From Phytobacter palmae (GTDB lineage Bacteria > Pseudomonadota > Gammaproteobacteria > Enterobacterales > Enterobacteriaceae): DNA of 63,530 nucleotides. The position numbers and the translations under genes are program-made. The notes below the pieces were generated by a model, which saw nothing but the letters and a program-made list of their open reading frames with translations, was not told the DNA's origin and searched no databases. The stretch lies in NCBI GenBank assembly GCA_900112785.1, contig FONB01000020.1, forward strand, positions 1 to 63,530, read 5' to 3'. Positions 28,157 through 37,501 of the stretch are shown one piece after another; position 1 is the first letter of the stretch, and each line of letters begins with the position of its first letter.

Positions 28157-28184
28157 CGTCCCTCATCGACGGATGAGGGACGAT
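28157..28184. terminator. Bidirectional hairpin between convergent genes
   Basis: CGTCCCTCATC-GACG-GATGAGGGACG in the 32-bp gap between the unknown gene and the SDR gene. Confidence 0.7.
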
Positions 28185-28789
28185 TAATAGCCTACTGTAT
28201 AGACGCGCCCTGTCTGCACGCCTTCAATACTGCGGCGATAAGCCAGCGCCACCCGTGCGGCTGGCACGCTCTCAAACCCCGGAAAGAACGGGCCGTAGGT
28301 CTCTTGCGATTCGCTCAGTAGGGTTGGGCTGACGACATTGATACGTTGTCCGCGTTTCAGTTCACACGCCGCTGCCTTCACAAAACCTTCCAGCGCGGCG
28401 TTGACCGTCGTGGCATTCACCCCTTGTGCGATGGGCTCCTGGCCGACAATACCGCTGGTTAGCGTAATCGAGCCTTCGTCGCGTAAATAGTGTTGCCCTG
28501 TCAGCGCCAGACGTACCTGGCCGAGCAATTTATCCTGCAGGCCAATCGCAAAATCCCGGCTGGTCATTTTCTCCAGCGGCCCAAAGAAAAGGTTGCCGGT
28601 GGTGGCGACGATAGCATCGATCCTGCCCACATTTTCAAACAGCGCTGCCACGCTATCATCGGAGGTGATATCAACATGGAAATCACCGCTGGTACGCCCT
28701 GCGCGGATAATTTCATACTCGCTCTGGCTGAGCTCCTTCTCAACCGCCTGACCTACGGTACCACTTGCGCCAATCAGTAAAATTTTCAT
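28184..28789 (-). CDS. Short-chain dehydrogenase, atypical
   Basis: 201 residues with an N-terminal Rossmann loop GASGTVGQ (residues 7-14) and an NVVSPTLLSES block after the last strand. The classical catalytic YxxxK is not seen: the equivalent place reads VNATTVNAALEGF, so catalysis may differ or be lost. AAGGAG stands before the start. It is divergent from a LysR gene, the usual sign that the LysR protein controls it. Substrate unknown. Confidence 0.85.
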   Translation of the reverse strand: MKILLIGASGTVGQAVEKELSQSEYEIIRAGRTSGDFHVDITSDDSVAALFENVGRIDAIVATTGNLFFGPLEKMTSRDFAIGLQDKLLGQVRLALTGQHYLRDEGSITLTSGIVGQEPIAQGVNATTVNAALEGFVKAAACELKRGQRINVVSPTLLSESQETYGPFFPGFESVPAARVALAYRRSIEGVQTGRVYTVGY

Positions 28790-28888
28790 CGTTATGCTCC
28801 TTCGTTGCTGGAGTGGCTATTCTTTCGCTAATTATTTATAAGATAAATGAGCTAAACGTTAATTGATTACTAAGTATGGGTTAGCAAT

Positions 28889-29788
28889 ATGGATAAACTG
28901 CGCAGTATGGAAGTGTTCGTTACCGTTGCGGATTGCGGCAGTTTCACCCATGCGGCAGGCAAATTGACCCTGTCGGCGGTGATGGTGGGGAAATACATTA
29001 GTGCGCTGGAGGAGCAACTTGGCGCAAGGCTGGTGGAACGTAATACCCGGCGGCAGAGTCTGACCGATGCCGGGCGAGTCTATTATGAAGAGGCTCGCCG
29101 GGTGCTTGAGCAGGTGCATATGGCGGATACCTCCATTGAACGACTACGTGATACACCCGCCGGTACGTTGCGGGTAAGTGCCTCCACCACGTTTGGCGCC
29201 TGCGTGGTCGCTCCACTGACTGCCACTTTTCTTAATGCGCATCCACAGGTGCGCGTCGAGCTTGACCTGAGTAACCGGCGTATTGACCTGGTTGATGAAG
29301 GTTTCGATCTGGCGATCCGCATTGGCGGGTTACACAACGATGACGTGGTGGCAAAGCCACTGTGTCTTTATCGTATGGTAATTTGTGCCTCGCCCGACTA
29401 TCTGGCGCGGCACGGTGAGCCATATACGCCAGATGATTTGCAGCATCATCGCTGCCTGTCGCACATGGTCTGGAATGCGAATAACGAATGGAAACTACCG
29501 GGAACGGAAGGCGACATGTCCTGGCGGCGTGATCCGGTATTTCGCTGTAATGACGGTCAGGCATTGCGCCTGGCCGCCGTTGCGGGAGCGGGATTGTTAC
29601 TCCAGCCGGAGATCTTACTGACCGATGAACTGGCAAACGGCAAACTGGTACGCGTGTTAACGGACTTTGCGCCTCAGCCGCGCCAGGTGTGGCTGCTTTA
29701 TCGCCAGCAGCGCCGTCCGTTACCCAAACTCACTCGTTATATTGCCCATCTGCTCGAACATATCAACGCGTGGGTTGTTCCTTCCTGA
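28889..29788 (+). CDS. LysR-family transcriptional regulator
   Basis: 299 residues. The N-terminal winged helix ([29 protein letters not shown]) is followed by an effector-binding domain with the typical [22 protein letters not shown] and [15 protein letters not shown] segments of the CrgA/AaeR-like subgroup. Divergent from the SDR gene over 99 bp that should hold its operator. It ends in a 26-bp convergent overlap with the dcm-like gene. Confidence 0.93.
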   Translation: MDKLRSMEVFVTVADCGSFTHAAGKLTLSAVMVGKYISALEEQLGARLVERNTRRQSLTDAGRVYYEEARRVLEQVHMADTSIERLRDTPAGTLRVSASTTFGACVVAPLTATFLNAHPQVRVELDLSNRRIDLVDEGFDLAIRIGGLHNDDVVAKPLCLYRMVICASPDYLARHGEPYTPDDLQHHRCLSHMVWNANNEWKLPGTEGDMSWRRDPVFRCNDGQALRLAAVAGAGLLLQPEILLTDELANGKLVRVLTDFAPQPRQVWLLYRQQRRPLPKLTRYIAHLLEHINAWVVPS

Positions 29789-31193
29789 GAGTAACGGCAC
29801 GCAAGATATAAGGCTCCAGCAGCCGGGCGACAGCGGCGAAGACTGGCACCACCACGGAGTTACCAAACTGGCGATAAGCCTGAGTGTCCGACACCGGAAT
29901 GCGAAATGGCTTTTCGCCTGGTTTTTCAAAACCCATCAGGCGCGCGCATTCGCGCGGTGTTAACCTGCGTGGGCGACGCTGCTGGTTGGCGGCATCACTA
30001 AAGTTGCTTTCACCCAGCGCTTTATCCCAGCCGCGATCGACCAGAATTTCTGAGCCATCTTTGTGGTAGCGGGCAGATAAGGTTCGTGCCACGCTGGCTG
30101 TGTTGGTGGGATCAACCAGCCCAAATCCAAAACCGTTGCCTTTCGCCGCGTGTTTCTTCGCGTAATGGAAAAGGTAATCCCACAGCTTGAGCGACAACAC
30201 ATATTTCGCATCGACGGTGGGCTCAAGGAGTTCACCAAAGGTCGGCCTGCTGCGCGGATAGAAGCGGTCGATATGACGCAGGGTAAAATCTTGCTTTAGC
30301 TGTAAATCGCGGCGAAAACCCACCAGTACTATGCGTTCACGGTGCTGAGGCAGAAAATGTTTGCCATCCACAATCTTCGGATCGTCTTTACCGGTCGCTT
30401 CGGCGTCGGCTACGTCGTATCCCAGTTCATCAAGGGTATTCATGATCACCGTAAAGGTTTTCCCCTGATCGTGGCTTTTCAGGTTTTTAACGTTTTCCAG
30501 CACAAATATTGCCGGTCGCTTGGCTTTGATAATTCGCGCGACATCGAAAAAGAGCGTGCCTTGCGCTTCGCATTCAAAACCGTGGGCGCGGCCGAGGGCA
30601 TTCTTTTTACTCACCCCGGCTAAGCTGAATGGCTGGCATGGGAAACCTGCCAGCAGGACGTCATGATCGGGGATCTGTTCGTCGATATGCGCATAGGCCT
30701 GCGCATCGGTGACGTCCGCTTTGCCGCTCAGCGTGACTTCGCGAATATCCTGGTTAAAACGATGAGTGTTTTCGTCGTTGTACCAGTTGGCTTTATACGT
30801 ACGCACCGCATTTTTGTTCCATTCGCTGGTAAAGACACACTGCCCGCCAATGGCTTCAAAACCGTTGCGGATGCCGCCGATACCGGCGAAAAGGTCAATA
30901 AAGCGGAATTGATAATGCGGATGGTGCGCAGGCGGCGAGGGAAGCATTTTGCGCAGTAAGGCTTCCTCGGCGGCGGTAAGTGGTGCCGGCGTGCTTTTGC
31001 CATTGACCCGCCGGTTTAATCTTTCGCGACTCCAATCGTTTTGACCCAGTTTGCGTAACTGCTCCGCCACATACTTTTGTCCGTAGATTTCCAGTACCCG
31101 GCCCAGCAATGCGTTGTCGTCTTCCCGCTGCCGTTTGTCTTCTGCTTCGGCCTGGCGCTGAAGCTCCTGCGCGATTGAATCAAATTCCGACAT
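29763..31193 (-). CDS. DNA (cytosine-5)-methyltransferase, Dcm-like
   Basis: 476 residues. Motif [13 protein letters not shown] (about 96-107), catalytic PCQPFSLAG (Cys186), [23 protein letters not shown] and C-terminal [10 protein letters not shown] are all intact. Overall similarity to E. coli Dcm (CCWGG) is high, including the target-recognition stretch, so CCWGG is the best guess. No vsr follows, unlike E. coli dcm, and no restriction gene is adjacent. The start at 31193 has AAGGAGA; the ATG 36 bp upstream does not. It may be the only dcm or a second copy. Confidence 0.92.
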   Translation of the reverse strand: MSEFDSIAQELQRQAEAEDKRQREDDNALLGRVLEIYGQKYVAEQLRKLGQNDWSRERLNRRVNGKSTPAPLTAAEEALLRKMLPSPPAHHPHYQFRFIDLFAGIGGIRNGFEAIGGQCVFTSEWNKNAVRTYKANWYNDENTHRFNQDIREVTLSGKADVTDAQAYAHIDEQIPDHDVLLAGFPCQPFSLAGVSKKNALGRAHGFECEAQGTLFFDVARIIKAKRPAIFVLENVKNLKSHDQGKTFTVIMNTLDELGYDVADAEATGKDDPKIVDGKHFLPQHRERIVLVGFRRDLQLKQDFTLRHIDRFYPRSRPTFGELLEPTVDAKYVLSLKLWDYLFHYAKKHAAKGNGFGFGLVDPTNTASVARTLSARYHKDGSEILVDRGWDKALGESNFSDAANQQRRPRRLTPRECARLMGFEKPGEKPFRIPVSDTQAYRQFGNSVVVPVFAAVARLLEPYILRAVTLRKEQPTR

Positions 31194-31315
31194 GACGTCT
31201 CCTTGGGTTAATGCGTGAAAATATATCACTCATTTGACCCAGAGGTGAGCATTACTATTGATATCCAAAGCCGTTCTCTGTCTGAATGTTATTCAGCCAG
31301 GAGGATAACATGCGT

Positions 31316-31957
31316 TTAATGGCGGGGCAGCGACACCCACTTATAGCCCAGAGCCATGGTACCCAGCACGATGGTTGCCGTGGCGCTGATATGCATCAGA
31401 AAATCCAGCGCACTGATATGGGTTGGATGACAAAGCGCGAGCAACGTCAACGCCATGCAGGCGACGCCAGCCCCGGCGGCGGCCAGACTACGGGCGGGGA
31501 ATAACGTGCGGGTACGTCGCAGATAAGCAATCACTATTGCCATCATCGGCACGCTCACTACAACCATAAAAAAATAACAGTTTGTTCCTGCCTCGCTACC
31601 TTGTACCGGCGGGCGATGATGCAACTGCATATTGGTAAATGTAATAACAAGCCAGAGACTGACCAGGGGGGCAAACCATTTCCAGCTCAGGGATTTCTGC
31701 CCGGCAATGCTCAGCAGAAAGGCATTGCGGATAGCCAACGTGCCGGTAAGAAAGGTCAGAAACAGCTGGAGGATAACCCATGCAGCCCCTGCCTGGGACC
31801 AGTCGGTGAAGGTCCTGTGCACCAGTAAACTGGCCAGCGCACCACAGGGCAATGCCATGACGAGCCACATCACAACCCGCCATCCCGGCTGCCATGGACG
31901 TTTTACGGGTTCGAGTGTGCGAGTTAACTGCTCAATAAAAAGATCATGATCGGCCAT
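31316..31957 (-). CDS. NrsF/DUF1109-type anti-sigma factor
   Basis: 213 residues with six predicted membrane segments and paired cysteines. The family (DUF1109, NrsF of Caulobacter) holds an ECF sigma factor at the inner membrane and releases it on redox or metal stress. Its start overlaps the 3' end of the sigma gene by 14 bp, the usual coupling of a sigma/anti-sigma pair. Cys residues in GTNCYFF and GVACMALTLLALCHPTH are candidates for sensing. Confidence 0.85.
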   Translation of the reverse strand: MADHDLFIEQLTRTLEPVKRPWQPGWRVVMWLVMALPCGALASLLVHRTFTDWSQAGAAWVILQLFLTFLTGTLAIRNAFLLSIAGQKSLSWKWFAPLVSLWLVITFTNMQLHHRPPVQGSEAGTNCYFFMVVVSVPMMAIVIAYLRRTRTLFPARSLAAAGAGVACMALTLLALCHPTHISALDFLMHISATATIVLGTMALGYKWVSLPRH

Positions 31958-32516
31958 GATGTGCTCCTAACCGACGAAGGTTATTTAATGCGCGATGCAG
32001 CAGAGACTTAACGGCCGCTACCGTCAGGTTGTTGCGTGTCGCGGTTTCCGAAAGGGTCATTTCATGCAGATGAACATGTTCAATTACCTGCCGCTGGCGG
32101 GCAGGAAGCTGGTTTAACAGCACACTGAGCTCTTCCCGGGACTGATGTTGCTCAACACCGCAGATCAGATAACGCTCCTCACTTGCGTACTCTGGCGCGT
32201 TGCTGTCGTCTTGCTCATGCTGGCGATGACGGCCACGACGGCGAAGCGCATCAACTGAGCGGGCATGGGCAATTGCCATCAGCCACGGCAAAAAAGGCGA
32301 AGCGGGATCGTAGGTATGACGTACCCTGTGCACGCTCAGCAGCACATCCTGAATCACATCTTCAACCAGCATGTCATCGTCAATCTGCTTACGTACCAGC
32401 GAGCGAATAACCGGCACCAGCGCCTTTAGCAACTGCGTGTAGGCCGCCTGATCGCCTGCCTGGGCAAGCGCCATAAGTTGCGGCCATTTCTCACGCGTTG
32501 CCTCATATTTTTCCAT
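31944..32516 (-). CDS. ECF sigma factor
   Basis: 190 residues with region 2 (RKQIDDDMLVEDVIQDVLLSVHRVRHTYD, PFLPWLMAIAHARSVDALRRRGR) and region 4 (LNQLPARQRQVIEHVHLHEMTLSETA). It would direct RNA polymerase to a small stress regulon and is probably bound by the adjacent NrsF-like protein. Third gene of a four-gene minus-strand cluster with peroxiredoxin and DsbD-like genes, 20 bp after the latter. Confidence 0.92.
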   Translation of the reverse strand: MEKYEATREKWPQLMALAQAGDQAAYTQLLKALVPVIRSLVRKQIDDDMLVEDVIQDVLLSVHRVRHTYDPASPFLPWLMAIAHARSVDALRRRGRHRQHEQDDSNAPEYASEERYLICGVEQHQSREELSVLLNQLPARQRQVIEHVHLHEMTLSETATRNNLTVAAVKSLLHRALNNLRRLGAHHGRS

Positions 32517-32536
32517 ATCCCGCCTTAGTTACGGCT

Positions 32537-33760
32537 TCATGTCTTTTTACCGCTGGCCTGCGTGAGGGCGTTGACCACAATCGACGGGGTGAGCACCTGT
32601 GGCAAAATTTTCGGTTCGCTGCCATCTGCGGGGTAGACCACATACAGCGGCAGACTGCCCTGACCCAGAGCGTTCATTGCGTCATCAATATCGGCGTTAA
32701 ATTTGGTCGAGTCAGCCACCATATAGAGCGTGCCCGTGCGTGCCAGCGCCTCTTTCACGGCTTGCGTAGACAAAGACGTCTTCTCGTTAACCTGACAAGT
32801 GATACACCAGGATGCAGTAAAATTGACGAAAATCGCTTTACCATGGCCACGATTATCCGCCACATTTTGCGGGGACCATTTTACCTCTTCGATATGTGCC
32901 GCTGTCTGAACAGGCGCGCCGTTGTTGATAACCGATGGCAGCGGAACAATCGCCGCCAGAGCCAGCACCGCGGTGACCGCAAACAGCGCGAGATGCCGCT
33001 TTCCGGCAAAACGCCGCTGCTGCGCCATGCCATAGAGCCAGGCGGCGAAACTCAGTACTACGGCGGCGGCCAGAATCGCGGCAAGCGCGGTGGTGCCTGC
33101 CTGTTGAGCCAGTACCCAGACCAGCCAGCCGAAAGCGCCAAACATCGGAAACGCCAGACCGCGTTTTAGCGTATTCATCCAGGCGCCGGGTCGCGGCAGC
33201 GATTTCCCCAGAGCCGGAAAGAGAGAGATAAGAGTAAACGGCGCCGCGAAACCGAGTGCGAGGGCAAAGAAGATAACCAGCGCCACGGCAGGTGGTTGCA
33301 CCAGAGCATAACCAATCGCACCTGCCATAAACGGGGCCGCACAGGGGGTAGCCACAATGATCGACAGCGCCCCGGTCAGTGCAGCCCGGACAAATGTGCC
33401 GCGCTCAACGGATATTTCTCCGGCGCGCTGCATCGACAGGCCCACTTCAAATACGCCAAGTAAATTCAGGGCGGCTCCCAGGATAACCAGAGCGAGGAAC
33501 GCAATCACCAGCGGCGACTGAAGTTGAAACCCCCAACCCACGGCAGTACCGCCCGCGCGCAGGGCAAGCAAAACAGCGGCCAGTATCAGCATGGTGACAA
33601 TCGTGCCGAGTAAGAAGCCAAGCCCTTCTTTACGGGTCTGCGCCGTACTGTGCGAATGGCGAACCAACCCCAGCGCCTTAAGCGAGATTATCGGGAAAAC
33701 GCAGGGCATAAAATTGAGGATAATGCCGCCTGCGAAGGCGGCCAGCATTGCAGTTAACAT
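32537..33760 (-). CDS. DsbD-like thiol:disulfide interchange membrane protein
   Basis: 407 residues. The membrane part has a Cys in NFMPCVFPIISLKALG and a second in IVATPCAAPFMAGA, the reductant-shuttling pair of DsbD/CcdA. A C-terminal thioredoxin-like domain has WCITCQVNE (CxxC). The N-terminal periplasmic DsbD-alpha or ScsB domain is missing, so the protein starts directly with the transporter. It would carry electrons from cytoplasmic thioredoxin to a periplasmic partner, most simply the peroxiredoxin encoded just upstream. Confidence 0.88.
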   Translation of the reverse strand: MLTAMLAAFAGGIILNFMPCVFPIISLKALGLVRHSHSTAQTRKEGLGFLLGTIVTMLILAAVLLALRAGGTAVGWGFQLQSPLVIAFLALVILGAALNLLGVFEVGLSMQRAGEISVERGTFVRAALTGALSIIVATPCAAPFMAGAIGYALVQPPAVALVIFFALALGFAAPFTLISLFPALGKSLPRPGAWMNTLKRGLAFPMFGAFGWLVWVLAQQAGTTALAAILAAAVVLSFAAWLYGMAQQRRFAGKRHLALFAVTAVLALAAIVPLPSVINNGAPVQTAAHIEEVKWSPQNVADNRGHGKAIFVNFTASWCITCQVNEKTSLSTQAVKEALARTGTLYMVADSTKFNADIDDAMNALGQGSLPLYVVYPADGSEPKILPQVLTPSIVVNALTQASGKKT

Positions 33761-33802
33761 AGTGATTCCCTGGCGGCTAATGGGGTAGTTGACGTCATCC
33801 TC

Positions 33803-34366
33803 TTACGAGTGCGAATCCGCGTACTGTTTCACCGCTTCCATTGTTTTCTGAATATGGGTTTCAGGGTTTCTGTCAGTGTAGCTCAGCAGGATCTTGCCGT
33901 CCGGTGCGATAACAAACGAAGTGCGATCAGAAAGTGTTTTGCCGTTCATCTGCATCAGCGTCTGGTATTCAGCTGCTACTTTCGCGCCCGGGTCTGCGGT
34001 GACGGTGAACTTATCGCGGCATTCCAGTTTAGAAAACTCATCTACCTGGTCCACATTACCTGCGGTCACGCCGATAACAGTTGCGCCCAGTTTCTTGAAA
34101 TCATCTGTGGCTTCGGCAAAGGCGTGGGCTTCGATGGTGCAGCCTTTACTGAATGCCGCCGGGAAGAAGTAGAGCACGACCGGGCCTTTTTGCAGGGTTT
34201 GTTTCAGGGAAAATGTCAGAGGCTTGCCTGCCAGTGCACCCTGTAGTTGAAAATCGGGGGCCTGCGCACCGGTGGGCAGGGCGGCCTGGGCATTGAACAT
34301 CGGAATTGAGACGCTAAGCAGTACGGCAGAGGTAAGGCTCAAAAAGAGTTTTTTCATCGGGGTCAT
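33803..34366 (-). CDS. Periplasmic peroxiredoxin (AhpC/TSA, Bcp type)
   Basis: 187 residues with a signal peptide (about 1-27, ending FNAQA). The peroxidatic site is FFPAAFSKGCTIEAHAF; it lacks the usual TPGCT but keeps the Cys, and a possible resolving Cys lies in LECRDKF. GGAGCG stands before the start at 34366; in-frame starts farther upstream are less likely. First gene of the cluster. It should reduce peroxides in the periplasm with electrons from the DsbD-like protein. Confidence 0.87.
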   Translation of the reverse strand: MTPMKKLFLSLTSAVLLSVSIPMFNAQAALPTGAQAPDFQLQGALAGKPLTFSLKQTLQKGPVVLYFFPAAFSKGCTIEAHAFAEATDDFKKLGATVIGVTAGNVDQVDEFSKLECRDKFTVTADPGAKVAAEYQTLMQMNGKTLSDRTSFVIAPDGKILLSYTDRNPETHIQKTMEAVKQYADSHS

Positions 34367-34423
34367 GTTGCGCTCCATGGGATTAGAGTATTTGACATTC
34401 ACAGACAGTTCGCTGGATGTCAT

Positions 34424-34992
34424 GGGAAAGTTTCGCCGGGAATAAAAAAAACTGACGCGTGTGGAAAAGAGATGTAATTACCGGGCTATTTCACGATGCG
34501 GTATCGATAACCAGGGTACACGTTTATGGCAGCCCGCCGTTTTACCCGGCCTGATCCCTGATTATTTAACGGGCCGGTGCCAGCATCGAATTGAAAACGA
34601 ACCGTGACGTATTAAAAGTATAATGCATCAGCGATTAATCTTAACGTTCCGGGCTTCGGTGGCCGACCACGATGTTATTGTTCCGGGTAACTCGATCATC
34701 TGTTTGCCAGGCTTGCTGCTAATAATGGGAAGCTACTGTTTTTTTATTGGACTGGAGAAGCCTGTATGCACTAAATGGACCTGCCGCTACAGGGAGAAAT
34801 ATATGGCATATGGGCAGTTGCAAGTAAAGCAACGAGAAAATGCATGTAAGAAGGGGAATTCACGGCATCCTGTTTAAGATTATTCCGTGAGTAATGGTTA
34901 ATCATCTTGCGCTACAGGCATGAGTGTCAGGTTACGCCATATAAACACTTTCATAGCGTTGAGGGGGAGCGTGCCTCCCCCATAGCTGGATA
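34424..34992. other. Intergenic region between peroxiredoxin and stpA
   Basis: About 570 bp. It should hold the ECF-dependent promoter: a loose GGTAAT...CGTCA pair (minus strand, near 34452-34481) has a spacer longer than usual. A plus-strand frame from 34623 has no ribosome site and odd composition. A 24-codon frame at 34803 follows GGGAGAA and could be a small peptide. A hairpin (GGGGGAG/CTCCCCC, 34964-34980) follows stpA. No firm gene. Confidence 0.45.
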
Positions 34993-35397
34993 TCAGATTG
35001 CGAAATCTTCCAGTTTTTTCCCTTTCTCAAGCGCAGAGGTAATCGCTTTTGGCGTGCGACCCTGACCCGTCCAGGTTTTTTCGCTGCCGTCTTCGTCGAT
35101 ATATTTGTATTTTGCCGGGCGAGGCTCACGAGAGGATTTTGTTTTTGTAGTCTGTCCTTTTAAGGAAGAGATGAGCTCTGCCGGATCAATGCCTTCTTCA
35201 AGAAGTTTCACACGAAAGGCTTCGAGTTTTGCCTGTTTATCCTCGAGTTCCTTACGCTGAGAGGCTTCTTCTTCGCGGCGTTCTTCAACGATTACTGTGA
35301 ATTTTTCGAGAATATCTTCAAGATATTCCAGGCTAACTTCACGCGTCTGAGCACGTAATGTACGAATGTTGTTTAAGGCTTTCAGTGCTTCTGACAT
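34993..35397 (-). CDS. stpA: H-NS family nucleoid protein, StpA-like
   Basis: 134 residues. The N-terminal oligomerisation helices begin MSEALKALNNIRTLRAQ, and the C-terminal DNA-binding domain has TWTGQGRTPKAI with AT-hook-like QGR. The end ALEKGKKLEDFAI resembles StpA more than H-NS (no KQ tail). It silences AT-rich DNA and acts as RNA chaperone in E. coli. Synteny (alaE and yqaE nearby in E. coli) supports stpA. It now borders an AT-rich island, a likely target of silencing. Confidence 0.85.
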   Translation of the reverse strand: MSEALKALNNIRTLRAQTREVSLEYLEDILEKFTVIVEERREEEASQRKELEDKQAKLEAFRVKLLEEGIDPAELISSLKGQTTKTKSSREPRPAKYKYIDEDGSEKTWTGQGRTPKAITSALEKGKKLEDFAI

Positions 35398-35911
35398 TTG
35401 CAGATCCTTTTACTTGAATTTGGTGGTGTTTCGAATTGCTTCTTTGCGAATAGTTCCTGGAAACCAAACCAGAGTATCACTTTTGTTTCTCAGGTGGACA
35501 CAATGTATATACCGTGTATGCAAAATAATATATAGCAAATTATGAAAAGAAATGTCTGTCTTTTAGTGTCATTACTCTTTTTTTCTACATTGAGTATTCC
35601 GATGCTCAGTAAAAAGGATAACCACTTCCATCAACCTGATCAGTTTTATGGGGCGTCATCTTAGAAAACCCCTTTTGCTACAGGCCTTTTACCGTTGATG
35701 ACCATTATGCCTGGTAATTGGCCGTTACGTCTTGCTTATATTCGAAACAGAACAGGAAAGATTTGTGCGCTTAGTCCCGAATTCAAAACCAAACCGTATC
35801 GTTTGTTAAGGACAGCCGGTTGTGTCAAAAGATACGTTTTGCTCGATAAATTGTAAAACTCACCGTGCGAAATAGCGTTTTAAGAAATATCAGCTGTCGG
35901 TTCTCTTCTGT
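35398..35911. other. AT-rich intergenic region upstream of stpA
   Basis: 514 bp marking the start of a low-GC island. It holds the stpA promoter, the small frame at 35542 and another 52-codon frame at 35698-35856 (MTIMPGNWPLRLAYIRNR...) without a clear ribosome site. No integrase or tRNA. Confidence 0.5.
35542..35664 (+). CDS. Possible 40-residue exported peptide
   Basis: Starts MKRNVCLLVSLLFFSTLSIP, which looks like a short signal peptide, then a polar tail KKDNHFHQPDQFYGASS. There is no good ribosome site (AGCAAATT only), so this is a weak call. It could be a remnant or chance ORF. Confidence 0.25.
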   Translation: MKRNVCLLVSLLFFSTLSIPMLSKKDNHFHQPDQFYGASS

Positions 35912-36148
35912 TTACGCTGTTTTCTCTGTGCAGTTATCCAGCCTGACAATAAGCCTTTTCTGCTTCTCCTGAATGAGTTTACGACGCTGCTTTAATAACA
36001 AGCGGGCTGGAACAACGCGATCAATAATGGTCGACTTCCTGGCCATGTAGTTCATTACGAGTCGGGTGACGTCTTCTTCTTTCCTGCCAGGCCACTGTCC
36101 ATGTTTTTCCTTTGACATGAAAAATGTACGGTCACTCTGTTTTGCCAC
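35912..36148 (-). pseudogene. Truncated paralogue of the DUF7079-like gene
   Basis: The C-terminal 50 codons (EEDVTRLVMNYMARKS onward) match the tail of the protein at 38280-38690 closely (TIIxRVVPARxLxKQRRKxIQ), but the N-terminal DUF7079-like part is gone and replaced by unrelated codons. DNA identity between the two tails is high. It is best read as a leftover of a duplication. Whether the short frame is translated is unknown. Confidence 0.65.
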
Positions 36149-36354
36149 ATTTTCAGGACGGTGTTCGAAGAGGGGCAGAGAAGGAAACTATCTGCCCGGC
36201 AATTTTCTGATTTCGCACTTGCCTTTCAACATTTTTGCATGGCAAACGCGCGCGAGTACATAGCGAGGCTAATTTTGCCAGGTATGAAACTTTATGTGAA
36301 TTGTCCCGACGCGGAGTGAGGCAGGAGACAAGATGCCACCGCTGTAATGCCGGA

Positions 36355-36381
36355 CAAAACAAAGCCCGCACTTTCGCGGGC
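36355..36381 (-). terminator. Terminator after the unknown lipoprotein gene
   Basis: GCCCGCGAAAGTGCGGGC on the minus strand followed by TTTGTTTTG, 50 bp past the lipoprotein stop. Confidence 0.8.
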
Positions 36382-36430
36382 TAATGCTATTGTCATGGCT
36401 CAAATCTGCGTTCTCAATCCTGTTTAATAG

Positions 36431-37501
36431 TTAATACCCACGAGCAGAATAGACGCGGGCCATTCCCGCCCAATCCGAGAACAGGATTTCATACTTAACC
36501 GGTGTGTAGTCAATGACGCTATCTATTGCGGCTGTGTTCCATGCATTATCTGAAATTTTACGATCCCTGGCAGTTTTCCCCCACTCGACAATCTCTTTTG
36601 CAAGCCCCTGAACACAGGCCCTGCTTAATCCTTTCTTGCCGTAGTATGCGCCCATGTCAGAACATGATGCCATGCTCATATCAAGACTGTTTCTTAAATA
36701 ACTCAGCCCGTTAATGGATATAAAACTGCGACCGTTGGCATACACCATACCATTGTCACGAGCGGTAAACTTAACAGTGCGTAAAGCATCCACTATCATT
36801 TTTTGATCTGGTGTTGGGTCTATCCACGGGGAAGGATAAATAGTTCTTTCGGAGGCAATATATGCTTCTTTTTCACGTTCCTTGTTTGCTTCGTTTCTCG
36901 CGCTGTACTGTTCCTTAAAGGTATTAAACTCTTTTTGGTACTTTTCATCGAACTGGTCTTTTTTAGCACTGAATGCAGAAATACTCTGATAAAAATCAGC
37001 TTCGCTAACTTTGCCAAGCCCCATATTCCAGTAATCTTTTTGATAATCAATGTAAATGACATCGACTCTGTATTTGGTCTCTAAGGCTCCAGCCAAATTT
37101 TTCAAGTATGCATAAATATCAACTCGCTTTTCTTCATCATCCTCAAGTGAAGATAGTTGTCCAACATTCGGGCCACCGTACTCATGGTATGCAGCGTAGA
37201 AAACAGGAATGAACGAAAGATTAGCGTTAACGGCTTTGATGATATTCTGTACGTTACATGTTGTGTCATCCCACTTTAACAGGCTATTGCCACCTTTTCG
37301 GTACGTTTCACAGTCCTCGATACCCAGGCGAACAATCGCATTCCATCCCGGACGCTGCTTATAATCGTCGTTCTTGATGATATGAAACCGGGAAAGGGTT
37401 TGGGATGGAATAAATTGATCAGCCGTGCAAGATGAAAGAAGAAGAGTAACCGAGAGGCTGGCTATTAGTTTTAGCCCCCCGAAAGTCTGTAATTGTTTCA
37501 T
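36431..37501 (-). CDS. Lipoprotein of unknown function, island-borne
   Basis: 356 residues with lipobox LSSC (Cys25). After the signal: an N-terminal domain with a Cys pair (EDCETY, TTCNVQ), a central charged coiled region (about 185-230, KKDQFDEKYQKEFNTFKEQYSARNEANKEREKEAY), then a C-terminal domain with SCSDMG and SRACVQG cysteines. Four cysteines after maturation suggest disulfides. Base composition is low-GC compared with core genes. No family is recognised; an outer-membrane exclusion, immunity or phage-related surface role is possible but unproved. Confidence 0.75.
   Translation of the reverse strand: MKQLQTFGGLKLIASLSVTLLLSSCTADQFIPSQTLSRFHIIKNDDYKQRPGWNAIVRLGIEDCETYRKGGNSLLKWDDTTCNVQNIIKAVNANLSFIPVFYAAYHEYGGPNVGQLSSLEDDEEKRVDIYAYLKNLAGALETKYRVDVIYIDYQKDYWNMGLGKVSEADFYQSISAFSAKKDQFDEKYQKEFNTFKEQYSARNEANKEREKEAYIASERTIYPSPWIDPTPDQKMIVDALRTVKFTARDNGMVYANGRSFISINGLSYLRNSLDMSMASCSDMGAYYGKKGLSRACVQGLAKEIVEWGKTARDRKISDNAWNTAAIDSVIDYTPVKYEILFSDWAGMARVYSARGY

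Noticed and set aside
34623-34877. Plus-strand frame upstream of stpA
   Set aside because: No ribosome site at its start and odd composition; only its 24-codon 3' part has a plausible start, too little to call.
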